A DNA stretch of 64,000 bases from CAIXQW01 sp046049675. GTDB lineage: Bacteria; Bacteroidota; Bacteroidia; Chitinophagales; Chitinophagaceae. A model generated the notes under the pieces. It searched no databases and was not told the origin of the DNA. It saw only the letters and a list, made by a program, of their open reading frames with translations. The position numbers and the translations under genes were made by a program. The first letter of the stretch is position 1; each line of letters begins with the position of its first letter. The stretch is taken from positions 14,039 through 78,038 of the forward strand of contig JBJORA010000038.1 of the NCBI GenBank assembly GCA_046049675.1, read 5' to 3'. This document shows positions 41,599-50,810 of the stretch, in pieces.

Positions 41599-44500
41599 AT
41601 GAAAAGGTATTTGCTATTTTTTATTCTACTCACCATTACGCAGCTTGCTAATGCGCAAAAGCTAGGGAAATCTTACTTGCCGCCATTAGAGCCTTCTGCA
41701 CCAGCGTGGATAAAAATGCTGTACCAAGATAGCATTAACGCATTTGATTTAGAAAATGCATACGAAGCTTACTATACCGAAAATCCTTTTGAAAAAAACA
41801 CTTATACCCAATATTACAAGCGTTGGAAATACGAAAACGAAAAACATCTCAATGAAGATGGATGGGCCGTGAAGCCTCAGCCTGTTCAGCAAGTTAGCAC
41901 ACGCGATACCCGTTCTGCTAATAGCGAGTGGAACGTAGTTGGTCCACTGGAAACTTTTGTTTACGCTGGTAGTAATGTGGCTCAGCCCGCTACACCTACA
42001 CAAGTAAATATTTATGCATTTGATATAGCCGCAAGTAACCCAAATATTATGTATGCGGCCCCAGAATCAGGTGGCTTATTTAAAACGACGAACAAAGGCT
42101 TAGATTGGGTATCTGTTTCCGACTCTAGTATTTTGCCAAACTTAACAGCTGTTGCTATTGACCCTACAAATCCCAATATCGTTTATGTAGGAGGGTACGA
42201 ATATATTTATAAAACAATTGATGGTGGTGCTACATGGACGCAGCTGCTCTATCTCTCTGGCCTTGGCACAACAGATATTGCAATTGTACCTAGCACGCCA
42301 ACTAAAATTTTTCATAGTGGAGATTTAGGCTTGCGCGTATCCACCAATAGTGGTGCAACTTGGACAGTGGTAAGTGGCATGAGTGCTGCAGCGTATGATA
42401 TTGAAATTAATAGTCAGAATAATTCTAGCATTTATGTGTTACGCAACAATGCAGCCGGCACACAGTCGGAGTTTTGGAAGTCGCATAATATGGGCACTTC
42501 GTTTACGGCGGTTAGTAATGGCTGGATTACAGGCACAGGCGGTATTGGACGATTAGCTATTACGCCTGCAGATACAAATAGAATCTATGCCGTATTGCTG
42601 ATGAATTCGCCTACAGCAGCGCCAGCTATTATGCGTTCAAATGATGGTGGTAATACTTGGGCAACTGCTGTACAAAGTACAGTTACTGGCTTAGCTGGCA
42701 ATACTTCTCTGCCATTAGGCATGAGCAATGGCCAAGGTTTCTACGATTTAAGTATTATGGTAAGCACCACCAATGCCGACCATGTGATAGTAGGCACTAC
42801 TACGATTTACAAAAGTGTAGATGGTGCAGATACCTTTACGGCGCTAGGCGGTTACCATGGCTCTTTTGACTTACATCCCGATGTGCAAGACATGCATATG
42901 CGTGGCAACGACGCATGGATATCTACTGACGGTGGCATGATTTACAGCACCGATTTTTTCACTTCTACTTCAAATTATTTTACGCGTCAAAAAGGCATTT
43001 ATGGTTCGGCATATTGGGGCATGGGCCAAGGTTGGAACGAAGATATTTTGTGCGGCGGCAGATACCATAATGGCAATGCTGCACTATATGAAAACTATCC
43101 TGCGGGCAAATCAATTCTACTAGGCGGTGCAGAATCGGGCACTGGCTATGTACTACTAGGCAAGACGCGTCGCGTTGCGCATAGTGATATTGGCGGAAGA
43201 ATTATACCGAGTACTTTCACAGCTACAGATATGCGTAGTTTTACGCTAGGTAAATATCCTAATGAAGACGACTACGGTTTCAATGCTGGCGAAATGGAAT
43301 TTTATCCGTCATGCTACAATCATATCTATATTACAAAAGATAGTAGCCTTTGGAAAAGCACCGATGGTGGCAATAGCTATACTGAAGTGTATCGCTTTAC
43401 GCATCGTACTAAAAAATTTGAAATAAGCAGAAGTACACCTGGCACAATGTATCTTGCTACAACAAGTAAGCTATACAAAACAACAGATAGTGGCACCACG
43501 TGGACACCAATTACATTGCCAACAGGCACAAGTATTTTTAAACTTGCGATTGCGCTCAGCTTTACTGATGCCAATACTTTTTGGATTACAAGCACAAATA
43601 ATCCTTCGGGCAATAGAGTCTTTAAGACGACCGACGGCGGAGCTACATTTACTAATCTTACGAGCCCCGCTATCAATGCGCACAAATATTACACCATAGT
43701 ACATCAAGCAGGCACAGATGGTGGTGTTTATATTTTTGCACAAAACACAGGCAAAGTATTTTATACAAATAATAGCCTAGGCACTGCATGGGTAGATTTT
43801 TCTAAAAAATTGCCTGTTGGCTTTGATCCTGTGAGCGCTAAGCCATTTTATAGAGATAGCAAGTTGCGCACTGCAGGCACAAGAGGTATTTGGGAGATAG
43901 ATTTTTACGAAGAAGCACAAGCCCCAATCGCACAACCTACTGTAGATAAGCTTGTTTCGTATTGCTTGAAGGACACATTTCTGTTTGATGACTTTAGTAT
44001 GCTTAACCACAGCGGCGCAACGTGGAGTTGGAATATTCCGCAAGCAAATTATATTAGCAGCACTTCGGTACGTAATCCCAAAGTTTTATTCTCTGCGCTT
44101 GGAACCTATACAGCTACACTTACTGTTACAAACGGCAGCGGTGTGTCGAGTTCAAAGTCTATTACTGTACAAGTTGCGGATAATGAATGTGCCATAGATA
44201 CAATACCAGGCGGCGCTTTGCAAATTGCATCGTCATCAAATTCGCTTGCAAGTGCAGAAGCTTTGAGCCTGCCAAACACTAATACGTTTACAATGATGGC
44301 ATGGGTAAAAGCCAACAGCGCGCAAGCAGACTATGCTGGCATTTTATCTTTTGAAGGAGGCGCACACTTAAACCTTCGTGCTGCTAATTCAGCTGATAGC
44401 TCAGAGATTGGCTATCATCACCCAAATGGTGCATGGTGGTATAGCTCGGGCTTGTATTTAAAGAAAGATGAGTGGACGCATGTAGCCATGGTTGTAGAAC

Positions 44501-45591
44501 CAACAAAAATTACAGTGTATAAGAATGGCGTACCATCTGTGCATACCAACCTCACGGTGCAAGCTTTAAGTTTTGGTCCAAAGTTTTTAGTAGGCAGCAT
44601 GGCTACGCGCGAATACGACCGATGCTTCAAAGGAAAGATAGACGAGGTGGCTGTATATAATGCAGCGCTATCTACGAATGAGATTAGAGAGATGATGCAC
44701 CTTACAAAGCAAAATCCTAATTATCCAGCACAAGCCAATGCAAACCTTAAAGCCTACTATCAGTTTAACGAAACTAATAGTAATGTTTGTTATGATAATG
44801 TAGGCGTTGCACATCTTAATTATCAAAACAGTACCAATGCGCCAAGCTCCGCACCAATTGGCGGCGGCGTAAGTCATAGAATTGCTGGCATCAATAGTGC
44901 AGGCCTTAGAAGTTTTACAGGTACTAGTGTAGATATGGATTTTGCTACAGGTACTTATCCGAATGGCGATGTAGTCGTAAGCATGTTAAATGTTGCGCCA
45001 GATGTACAACCTGGTGCTTTTCCTATTCATCAAAAATATTTTATCGCTAATAATTATGGTACAAATCAAACGGTTACTGCACTCAACAAAATTGTGTTTA
45101 ATCAATTGGCTACCTATGTGCCGGGCGTAACTACCGACTTTGAATTATACAAACGTAAAGCTACTGCCGATGGCAATACATGGGGTAATGTACAAGATAT
45201 TGCGGATGCGTACAATGTAAATGGCGGCAATTCTAGCTTGGAGTTTTCTACAAATAATAATATTACAAGCTTTGGACAATTTTGCCTAAGTAGCAAAACA
45301 AATGTGGCGCCACTAAGCATTGCAACAGCGACTGGTTTAGATAATTTTGTTGTGTATCCAAATCCTGCAAGGCAGCATTGTTATATTGGTTTTACCAATA
45401 GCAATGCAAGCGACTTCTGCTATGTGCACATGATTGATGCCTTGGGTCAAACTATTTTGTCACAACCAATAGCAATTAAGGCTGGCGCTAACAGACTAAT
45501 GTTGCCATTGCCGCAATTAGCTAGCGGTGTTTATACTGTGCAAGTAAATCTTGGCAATGCGCGTGAGCAAAGGCAACTAGTGATAGAGTAG
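41599..45591 (+). CDS. Large secreted protein with BNR/sortilin-like propeller, PKD and LamG domains, T9SS cargo
   Basis: A 1330-residue protein. Signal peptide (1-19) and a conserved propeptide-like region (about 20-110) are followed by BNR/sortilin-like propeller blades (about 115-770, repeated YKTIDGGATWTQL and MRSNDGGNTWAT Asp-box motifs). Then come a PKD domain (about 785-855), a LamG/concanavalin-like domain (about 870-1030, with EWTHVAMVVEPTKITVYKNG) and a T9SS sorting domain (about 1250-1330, VYPNPARQHCYIGF). Such architecture suits binding or degrading surface glycans, but no catalytic residues are evident. Confidence 0.88.
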   Translation: MKRYLLFFILLTITQLANAQKLGKSYLPPLEPSAPAWIKMLYQDSINAFDLENAYEAYYTENPFEKNTYTQYYKRWKYENEKHLNEDGWAVKPQPVQQVSTRDTRSANSEWNVVGPLETFVYAGSNVAQPATPTQVNIYAFDIAASNPNIMYAAPESGGLFKTTNKGLDWVSVSDSSILPNLTAVAIDPTNPNIVYVGGYEYIYKTIDGGATWTQLLYLSGLGTTDIAIVPSTPTKIFHSGDLGLRVSTNSGATWTVVSGMSAAAYDIEINSQNNSSIYVLRNNAAGTQSEFWKSHNMGTSFTAVSNGWITGTGGIGRLAITPADTNRIYAVLLMNSPTAAPAIMRSNDGGNTWATAVQSTVTGLAGNTSLPLGMSNGQGFYDLSIMVSTTNADHVIVGTTTIYKSVDGADTFTALGGYHGSFDLHPDVQDMHMRGNDAWISTDGGMIYSTDFFTSTSNYFTRQKGIYGSAYWGMGQGWNEDILCGGRYHNGNAALYENYPAGKSILLGGAESGTGYVLLGKTRRVAHSDIGGRIIPSTFTATDMRSFTLGKYPNEDDYGFNAGEMEFYPSCYNHIYITKDSSLWKSTDGGNSYTEVYRFTHRTKKFEISRSTPGTMYLATTSKLYKTTDSGTTWTPITLPTGTSIFKLAIALSFTDANTFWITSTNNPSGNRVFKTTDGGATFTNLTSPAINAHKYYTIVHQAGTDGGVYIFAQNTGKVFYTNNSLGTAWVDFSKKLPVGFDPVSAKPFYRDSKLRTAGTRGIWEIDFYEEAQAPIAQPTVDKLVSYCLKDTFLFDDFSMLNHSGATWSWNIPQANYISSTSVRNPKVLFSALGTYTATLTVTNGSGVSSSKSITVQVADNECAIDTIPGGALQIASSSNSLASAEALSLPNTNTFTMMAWVKANSAQADYAGILSFEGGAHLNLRAANSADSSEIGYHHPNGAWWYSSGLYLKKDEWTHVAMVVEPTKITVYKNGVPSVHTNLTVQALSFGPKFLVGSMATREYDRCFKGKIDEVAVYNAALSTNEIREMMHLTKQNPNYPAQANANLKAYYQFNETNSNVCYDNVGVAHLNYQNSTNAPSSAPIGGGVSHRIAGINSAGLRSFTGTSVDMDFATGTYPNGDVVVSMLNVAPDVQPGAFPIHQKYFIANNYGTNQTVTALNKIVFNQLATYVPGVTTDFELYKRKATADGNTWGNVQDIADAYNVNGGNSSLEFSTNNNITSFGQFCLSSKTNVAPLSIATATGLDNFVVYPNPARQHCYIGFTNSNASDFCYVHMIDALGQTILSQPIAIKAGANRLMLPLPQLASGVYTVQVNLGNAREQRQLVIE

Positions 45592-45642
45592 CTTGTTGCT
45601 TTAATAAATACTTTAAATACGTGTGATACAACAGCAATAGCA

Positions 45643-46266
45643 CTATCGTAAATATACTTCTACCCAGGCTTGTAAAGTGTGTTGTATGCTTTGCCATGTC
45701 TGCCCTTTTAAGCTAATGGGGTCTTCACCTTCATCGGCATCATCAAAAAACAATAATGCTTGCGGTATACTAATCAAGAGATTTTGATTTGGAAACTTTT
45801 CTTCATGAAAAGCAATAAATTCTTTAAGCGTATAGTGTTGCGACAATTCTGCAATATCCCAAAAATCTTTCTTCTTACCACGACCTAGTATTGCTTGTGC
45901 TTTCATGGCGCAGATATCGCGTGGGTCCAGCATTCTAATATTGTCGATGGTTTGTACTGGAAATAGTATGCGATGAGGATAATAAACTAGATCTACTTTA
46001 ATATTGTGGATATAGTTAAAAATTCCAATATTGGCATTTCGTCTTATTTCAAATGCTGAGCCGTACTCAGTAGCAAGTAATTCAAGAATTTCGTCGTTTT
46101 GAAGCTTGTTGCTTGTGAACAAATCTAGATCCACACTTTGCCTGTGACCGTATAATAAGGACAAGGCAGTGCCACCCACTAGATTAAAATTTTCTAGTAT
46201 AGGCAATGCCATCAACTCTCTTAATAGGGATAGAGTTCTGGGTTCAACTGTCTGAGTTTGTAGCAT
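45643..46266 (-). CDS. AbiEii/AbiGii-type nucleotidyltransferase toxin
   Basis: A 207-residue protein with the nucleotidyltransferase signature VGGTALSLLYGHRQSVDLDLF: GG at 31-32 and catalytic D46/D48. The C-terminal helical part contains ICAMKAQAILGRGKKKDFWDIAEL, typical of this family (formerly DUF1814). AbiEii toxins add nucleotides to tRNA or other targets and form toxin-antitoxin or abortive-infection systems. The upstream partner overlaps it by 46 nt, giving tight co-expression. Confidence 0.88.
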   Translation of the reverse strand: MLQTQTVEPRTLSLLRELMALPILENFNLVGGTALSLLYGHRQSVDLDLFTSNKLQNDEILELLATEYGSAFEIRRNANIGIFNYIHNIKVDLVYYPHRILFPVQTIDNIRMLDPRDICAMKAQAILGRGKKKDFWDIAELSQHYTLKEFIAFHEEKFPNQNLLISIPQALLFFDDADEGEDPISLKGQTWQSIQHTLQAWVEVYLR

Positions 46267-46535
46267 CTAAAATCGGTGATAGGTCGTTTGATAACTGCAC
46301 TAGCAAGGTAAATTGAAATTAGGGGTAAGTACTTTGTATTCAGCAACACCTCTGCAATACACTCATCGCCATAATATCGTCTGCATTGCCTAATATCTTC
46401 TACGTCGCCGCGTTCAAATACACGTTCTATTACAAACTTGTATTTGAGGTCATAATCCAAAGCATCAAAATTTACATCCCAAAAAATTCTTGGATGGAAT
46501 ATTGGCTTTAGGATGCTTGTGTCTTTGACAACCAT
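46221..46535 (-). CDS. Antitoxin-like partner of the AbiEii toxin (DUF6922-like)
   Basis: A 104-residue protein. Start ATG at 46535 was chosen because the -7 element TATCTTTG (46541-46548, minus strand) stands directly before it; a GTG six nt earlier overlaps that element. The pattern is LKPIFHPRIFWDVNFDALDYD, then VIERVFERGDVEDIRQCRRYYG and a short C-terminal segment RPITDFRCYKLRQL. This is a family found just upstream of nucleotidyltransferase toxins in Bacteroidota. It overlaps the toxin start by 46 nt. The antitoxin role is inferred from position. Confidence 0.75.
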   Translation of the reverse strand: MVVKDTSILKPIFHPRIFWDVNFDALDYDLKYKFVIERVFERGDVEDIRQCRRYYGDECIAEVLLNTKYLPLISIYLASAVIKRPITDFRCYKLRQLNPELYPY

Positions 46536-46540
46536 TGGCA

Positions 46541-46548
46541 CAAAGATA
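46541..46548 (-). promoter_or_regulatory. -7 promoter element for the toxin-antitoxin pair
   Basis: The minus strand reads TATCTTTG, a perfect TANNTTTG match, 5 nt before the ATG at 46535. This implies a leaderless or nearly leaderless transcript. Confidence 0.55.
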
Positions 46549-46626
46549 AGGTATGCTAGGATAGTGGAAGACGTTTGCTAAGCGCTAAAGTAGATTTATG
46601 AGTAGCAAAAAACCCGCTAGTACAAT

Positions 46627-47397
46627 TCATTCCACAACCGTAAACTTAAAATCGCCAAGCGTTCTCATTTTATTGTCAGGTGTGAGAATAACTACATCAC
46701 TGAAATAAATAGCAGACTCTGGCTGCATTCGTAGCATCGCTTTTTTCATTTGCTTGCTAAACCTATTGCCTTTGCTAGCTATGCGTATTTCCTCTTCGTG
46801 GTTGTATTGCAGAACTATGGCAAAGGAAGCAATTTTGCAAAATGGCATGCCAGTAAGTTCTAGGCTATCGCTTGCCTTGACGCAAGACCTAGTAAGTAAG
46901 TTATGTTTAGCGCAATTATTGTTGAATTTAATGCTTGGCAAGCCATGTAATAAAGTGTTTAGCTGTTCATCAATACTTGGCCTCTTTATGGTATCGTGGC
47001 TACCTATTGCGAACCGCATAAATTCATTCATTTTCCATGACGTTACCATACAACCAGATTGCGTCAAAAAACTAGTGCTATCATTTTTGTATTTTTCAAA
47101 GACACGCGACGCGCTGCTACCAATTGTATCTTTTTCAACTAATGCACAGAACATTACACTTCGTATATAGGCGCTACTGTCATCACAGTAAGCTATCAGC
47201 TGTTCAATTGAAGAAAATTTTACAAGTTGACAAAAAGACAGTTTAGTGTCGTTGTCAAACATTACTAAAGGGCCATTTCCTTTAGTTTGTACTGCTACAT
47301 CTGTTTTAAATTGCGCGTACAAGGAGTCTTGCAACCTAGTTTGGCCAATACATAATTGTATGTTTAAGACAAGTATTAGAATTAAAAATCTAGCCAT
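46627..47397 (-). CDS. Secreted protein with GldM-like C-terminal domain
   Basis: A 256-residue protein with signal peptide (1-18). The central part is cysteine-containing and helical (HEAT-like SIEQLIAYCDDSSAYIRSVMFCALVE). The last 70 residues resemble the fourth domain of GldM/PorM: ASFAIVLQYNHEEEIRIASKGN, then MLRMQPESAIYFSDVVILTPDNKMRTLGDFKFTV. GldM is a T9SS motor component; stand-alone domains are of unknown role. Probably monocistronic. Confidence 0.65.
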   Translation of the reverse strand: MARFLILILVLNIQLCIGQTRLQDSLYAQFKTDVAVQTKGNGPLVMFDNDTKLSFCQLVKFSSIEQLIAYCDDSSAYIRSVMFCALVEKDTIGSSASRVFEKYKNDSTSFLTQSGCMVTSWKMNEFMRFAIGSHDTIKRPSIDEQLNTLLHGLPSIKFNNNCAKHNLLTRSCVKASDSLELTGMPFCKIASFAIVLQYNHEEEIRIASKGNRFSKQMKKAMLRMQPESAIYFSDVVILTPDNKMRTLGDFKFTVVE

Positions 47398-47502
47398 TGC
47401 ACCTGAGTCCTTAATAAAGGTCTCAGAATTATGGCATACTGCAAATCTTTTTCTACTAAAATAGTTGGCAAAAGCGGTAAGTAAACAGCGTAGGCGGTGC
47501 CA

Positions 47503-48159
47503 TTACACCCACTTCAACTTGTGCGCCATCTGTATGGCTTGCGCCTTACTATGTACGTGCATCTTTTCGTAGATTTTTGCAATATGGGTGCGTACAGTTG
47601 CAGGGCTTATAAATAGTGATTCTGCAATGGCTTTGTAGTCCTGCCCAACGGTAAGCAGGCGAAGTATTTCCATTTCTCTGTCGCTAAGGATATAATTTTT
47701 GTTGCTCGTGTAAGATTCTAAATTTTGTTTTACCCACGATAAGGTCTTGCGTGCAATGGCGGGACTCATTGGTGCACCAGAACCATCGTGTGCTTGTTTA
47801 ATGGCTTCCAACAATTGAATAGTAGTGTCTTCTTTCAACAAATAGCCACTTGCGCCTGCTTGTATAGCGTCAAATATTTTTTCGTCATCATCAAAAACAG
47901 TGAGAACAATAAATTTTATCTGAGGATAACGGGTACTACCAATTGCGATTGCTTCTATGCCGTTCATTTCGGGCATATCGATATCCATAAGCACCACATC
48001 TGGCAATTGATTATCACTTTGTATATCGTTTAATATTTGTACAAACTGCAAGCCAGTAGCCGCTTCTCCGATGATGCTTATATCATGCGTGAACGCCAAC
48101 TTTTCCTTTACCGTCTGTCGGTTAATTTTTTTGTCGTCGACGAGCAATAGTTTTATCAT
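47503..48159 (-). CDS. NarL/LuxR-family response regulator
   Basis: A 218-residue protein. The receiver domain (1-120) has D8-D9, phosphoacceptor D59 in MDIDMP, a conserved T in LTVFDD and K in YLLKED. A LuxR-type helix-turn-helix (about 152-215) contains LSDREMEILRLLTVGQDYKAIA and ISPATVRTHIAKIYEKM. Partner of the histidine kinase at 50811-53711, although a T9SS cargo gene lies between. A TATCTTTA element 4 nt before the ATG suggests its own promoter. Confidence 0.93.
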   Translation of the reverse strand: MIKLLLVDDKKINRQTVKEKLAFTHDISIIGEAATGLQFVQILNDIQSDNQLPDVVLMDIDMPEMNGIEAIAIGSTRYPQIKFIVLTVFDDDEKIFDAIQAGASGYLLKEDTTIQLLEAIKQAHDGSGAPMSPAIARKTLSWVKQNLESYTSNKNYILSDREMEILRLLTVGQDYKAIAESLFISPATVRTHIAKIYEKMHVHSKAQAIQMAHKLKWV

Positions 48160-48189
48160 AGTATAAAGATACAGTTTTCGTTAAACAAA

Positions 48190-50727
48190 TTAATAGATGG
48201 CAAATTTTAATTGACGTCGTGCAATGCCCGTAGCATCTACAAATTGTGCAATGTACAAGCCTGCGGCAAAAGCATGCTTAGGCAATACTACACTAGGGCT
48301 TCCTTGCAACACTAGCTGACCTTGCATATTGTAGATTTCAACTTTTGCATTGCTAGCATTAGTGCGAACTGTTACGCTATTAGCCATTTGCAATACCTGT
48401 AATTGGTACAAGAAGTTGTCGTTCTTGGCAACACATATATTACTAGCATAGATACTGCCATCTGAGCTTATAGCTTCTACTTTGAAGTATTGCTGGGCAA
48501 GCATACCTGGTACTGCTTTTTGTACGTAGTTTTCTGTTTGTTCAGTAGCTTGTATAGTGTTCAGTAATTTGAAACTCGACAAATCATCGCTTTGTAGTAC
48601 ATTAAATCGTGTAATATTCTCACAACCACTGCATTGCCATTGTAACAGATGCTGTGTTTGGTCTGTGGTAACATTTAGATATAAACTTTCTAACTGTAGT
48701 GGTGAACTTGCTGCTTGTATCCAAAATTCGCTAAAGTGATCTACGGTAAATTCTAAATAGTACTGGCCATAAGCCATTCCATTAGTAATGCTACTAGGCG
48801 GAATAAAAGTAATACTACCACCACTAGGATCATATATGCCGTCTTCATTAAGACCATCGTATTGTATCACCGACAACTGTGTGTGACTTGTAAGCGAAGG
48901 AAGCACAGCTTGTAAGTTTGCAAAATCTGCTGCTGTATAATACAAGCGCACAGTTTTGTTGCCAGCGATTTCGTAAGTAGGCGAAATAACGTAGTGCCTG
49001 CGCATAAAATACGAGCCAGCATAGGGTATAGCTGTTGTTTCTACAAAGGCAGTGTCAGCCCTTTCGTCAAAGGTGAGACAAGAACTTTTGATGCTTGCAA
49101 TAAGCTCGCTAGGTTGTGTGCTATTGTAAGAGTGCCGCCATACATCATCGTCGCAGATAGCATTGCTGTATAAATTGCTAGATGGAATAGTTGTAAATTG
49201 TGTACTTACTTTATTTGTAAAATATTTACTATTCAAATACGCATTTACAGTGTTGCGCTCATAAGCAGTAAGAATCTTGTTGTACACAATTATCTCCGCT
49301 ATATCTACAGGCGCATTTTGATAAGAAGTTAAATTTGTACCTCCTACAAGCATGCTATAATTGCCAAGGTTATTAGTCATTTCTGCACCATTCACTGCAC
49401 CGTTGGTATTGGCTAGCAAAACGGAATTGCGATATATTTTTACTTGATCTAACCCAGTTAGTGACTTGTCAAATCGTACGTTCATGCGGTGGTAACAGCT
49501 ATCTGTAGCTTGCGACTTACTAGTAGCAAAGGCGCTAGTATTACCATTCAAAATGGCACTGTGTCCGTTGGTGCCATTGCTGTAGTTTTCACATATAGAA
49601 AATGCATTGGCAGCACTGGGGTCGTTGTGATGCATTAGTACAAAGCCTTCGCCTCTTGATTTTGCAACGTAGAAAACTTCGGCCTTTTGAACAGTACTTA
49701 GATTTATTGCAGCTGTGGACATATAGTCGTCAACACCATCAAAACGAACAATTGGCTTGTTGTTGATTTCATTTGATTTGACCACAGGTTTAAAGCTAGC
49801 GTTGGACATATTGGCATGGTTGTTTAAGCCACTTTGGTCACTCCAAAGGTGAACCTCATTGCTTGCATTGGATGAAACACCTTGGTCTGCCTTAAGCCAA
49901 AGAATAGGATTGCAAGTTGGTAATTTATTGGGCAAAGTACTATTATCTGTAAAAATTAGATTGGCGGCAGTGCCTACTGTTGAGCCGTTGAAAGTAGCGC
50001 CTGTTGTGCTTGCACTATTAACCACAGAGATACCACCACCACTGCCAGTTTCGTTTAGTTTCCAATAGGCATGAAGCCCAACTTCATTGCCAACTAGTTC
50101 AGTGTCTTTGCTCGCGATTATTTCTGCTTGTGTTCTAATGGTATGCCATATTCTTACATCGTCTATATTGCCATTAATTGTGGTATACGAATTGGTGATA
50201 TTCCTAGATGCACCAATCAACAAGGGGTGTGGTGAAGCATTATATCCTGCACCGTCTACACCTTGCAACATTGTATGTGGGTAATGCACGCCATCTACAT
50301 AAAAATTAAGCACTGTAGAACTTGTGGTTGCATCAATAGTCAATGCAATATGAGTCCACGTATTAAATGGAATACATTCTGCCGTTGTTTCCCAAATTGG
50401 ATCATTGGTATTACTACATCCACCAGTACCATTTCTAATTTTTTTGAATCGCAACTTTTGATTGATGACATTAAAGTAAAAGGTATAGTCTGGCCCACTG
50501 CACCAACCTTTACTAAAGATCATATTGCTTGTTGTGCCATTTGCACATTCGTAGTACAACCAAGCTTCAATCGTCATCGTATTATTTAATAGATTGCTAC
50601 TTGGGTCAGGTATTGTAACATAATTGTAGTCTGCTAATATTCTCACTGAGTTACCAGGTAATTGTGAGAAGGCAGTAGTGTTACACAAAAAAGTAAAAAA
50701 AGCAAGTAGTATAAAATGTTTTTTCAT
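48190..50727 (-). CDS. Secreted LamG-domain protein, T9SS cargo
   Basis: An 845-residue protein. Signal peptide (1-21); a LamG/concanavalin-like domain (about 30-235, with TWTHIALTIDATTSSTVLNFYVDG); and a second lectin-like domain (about 275-500, starting CNPILWLKADQGVSSN and ending in IAEIIVYNKILTAYERNTVNAYLNSKY). A beta-sandwich region and a degenerate T9SS C-terminal domain (about 770-845, VEIYNMQGQLVLQG) follow. A surface glycan- or protein-binding role is likely. It lies between the kinase and the response regulator, in the same orientation. Confidence 0.85.
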   Translation of the reverse strand: MKKHFILLAFFTFLCNTTAFSQLPGNSVRILADYNYVTIPDPSSNLLNNTMTIEAWLYYECANGTTSNMIFSKGWCSGPDYTFYFNVINQKLRFKKIRNGTGGCSNTNDPIWETTAECIPFNTWTHIALTIDATTSSTVLNFYVDGVHYPHTMLQGVDGAGYNASPHPLLIGASRNITNSYTTINGNIDDVRIWHTIRTQAEIIASKDTELVGNEVGLHAYWKLNETGSGGGISVVNSASTTGATFNGSTVGTAANLIFTDNSTLPNKLPTCNPILWLKADQGVSSNASNEVHLWSDQSGLNNHANMSNASFKPVVKSNEINNKPIVRFDGVDDYMSTAAINLSTVQKAEVFYVAKSRGEGFVLMHHNDPSAANAFSICENYSNGTNGHSAILNGNTSAFATSKSQATDSCYHRMNVRFDKSLTGLDQVKIYRNSVLLANTNGAVNGAEMTNNLGNYSMLVGGTNLTSYQNAPVDIAEIIVYNKILTAYERNTVNAYLNSKYFTNKVSTQFTTIPSSNLYSNAICDDDVWRHSYNSTQPSELIASIKSSCLTFDERADTAFVETTAIPYAGSYFMRRHYVISPTYEIAGNKTVRLYYTAADFANLQAVLPSLTSHTQLSVIQYDGLNEDGIYDPSGGSITFIPPSSITNGMAYGQYYLEFTVDHFSEFWIQAASSPLQLESLYLNVTTDQTQHLLQWQCSGCENITRFNVLQSDDLSSFKLLNTIQATEQTENYVQKAVPGMLAQQYFKVEAISSDGSIYASNICVAKNDNFLYQLQVLQMANSVTVRTNASNAKVEIYNMQGQLVLQGSPSVVLPKHAFAAGLYIAQFVDATGIARRQLKFAIY

Positions 50728-50810
50728 GAGCTACATTTTTGTACAAAGGTGAGTTGCTTGCTAACTTTGCACAATACAGCATTTGCTGTATTTTCTAGTA
50801 TTGGAAAGCC

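Noticed and set aside
50263..50589. A 108-codon plus-strand frame opposite the LamG protein
   Set aside because: It is an antisense shadow of a well-supported T9SS cargo gene, with no family resemblance.
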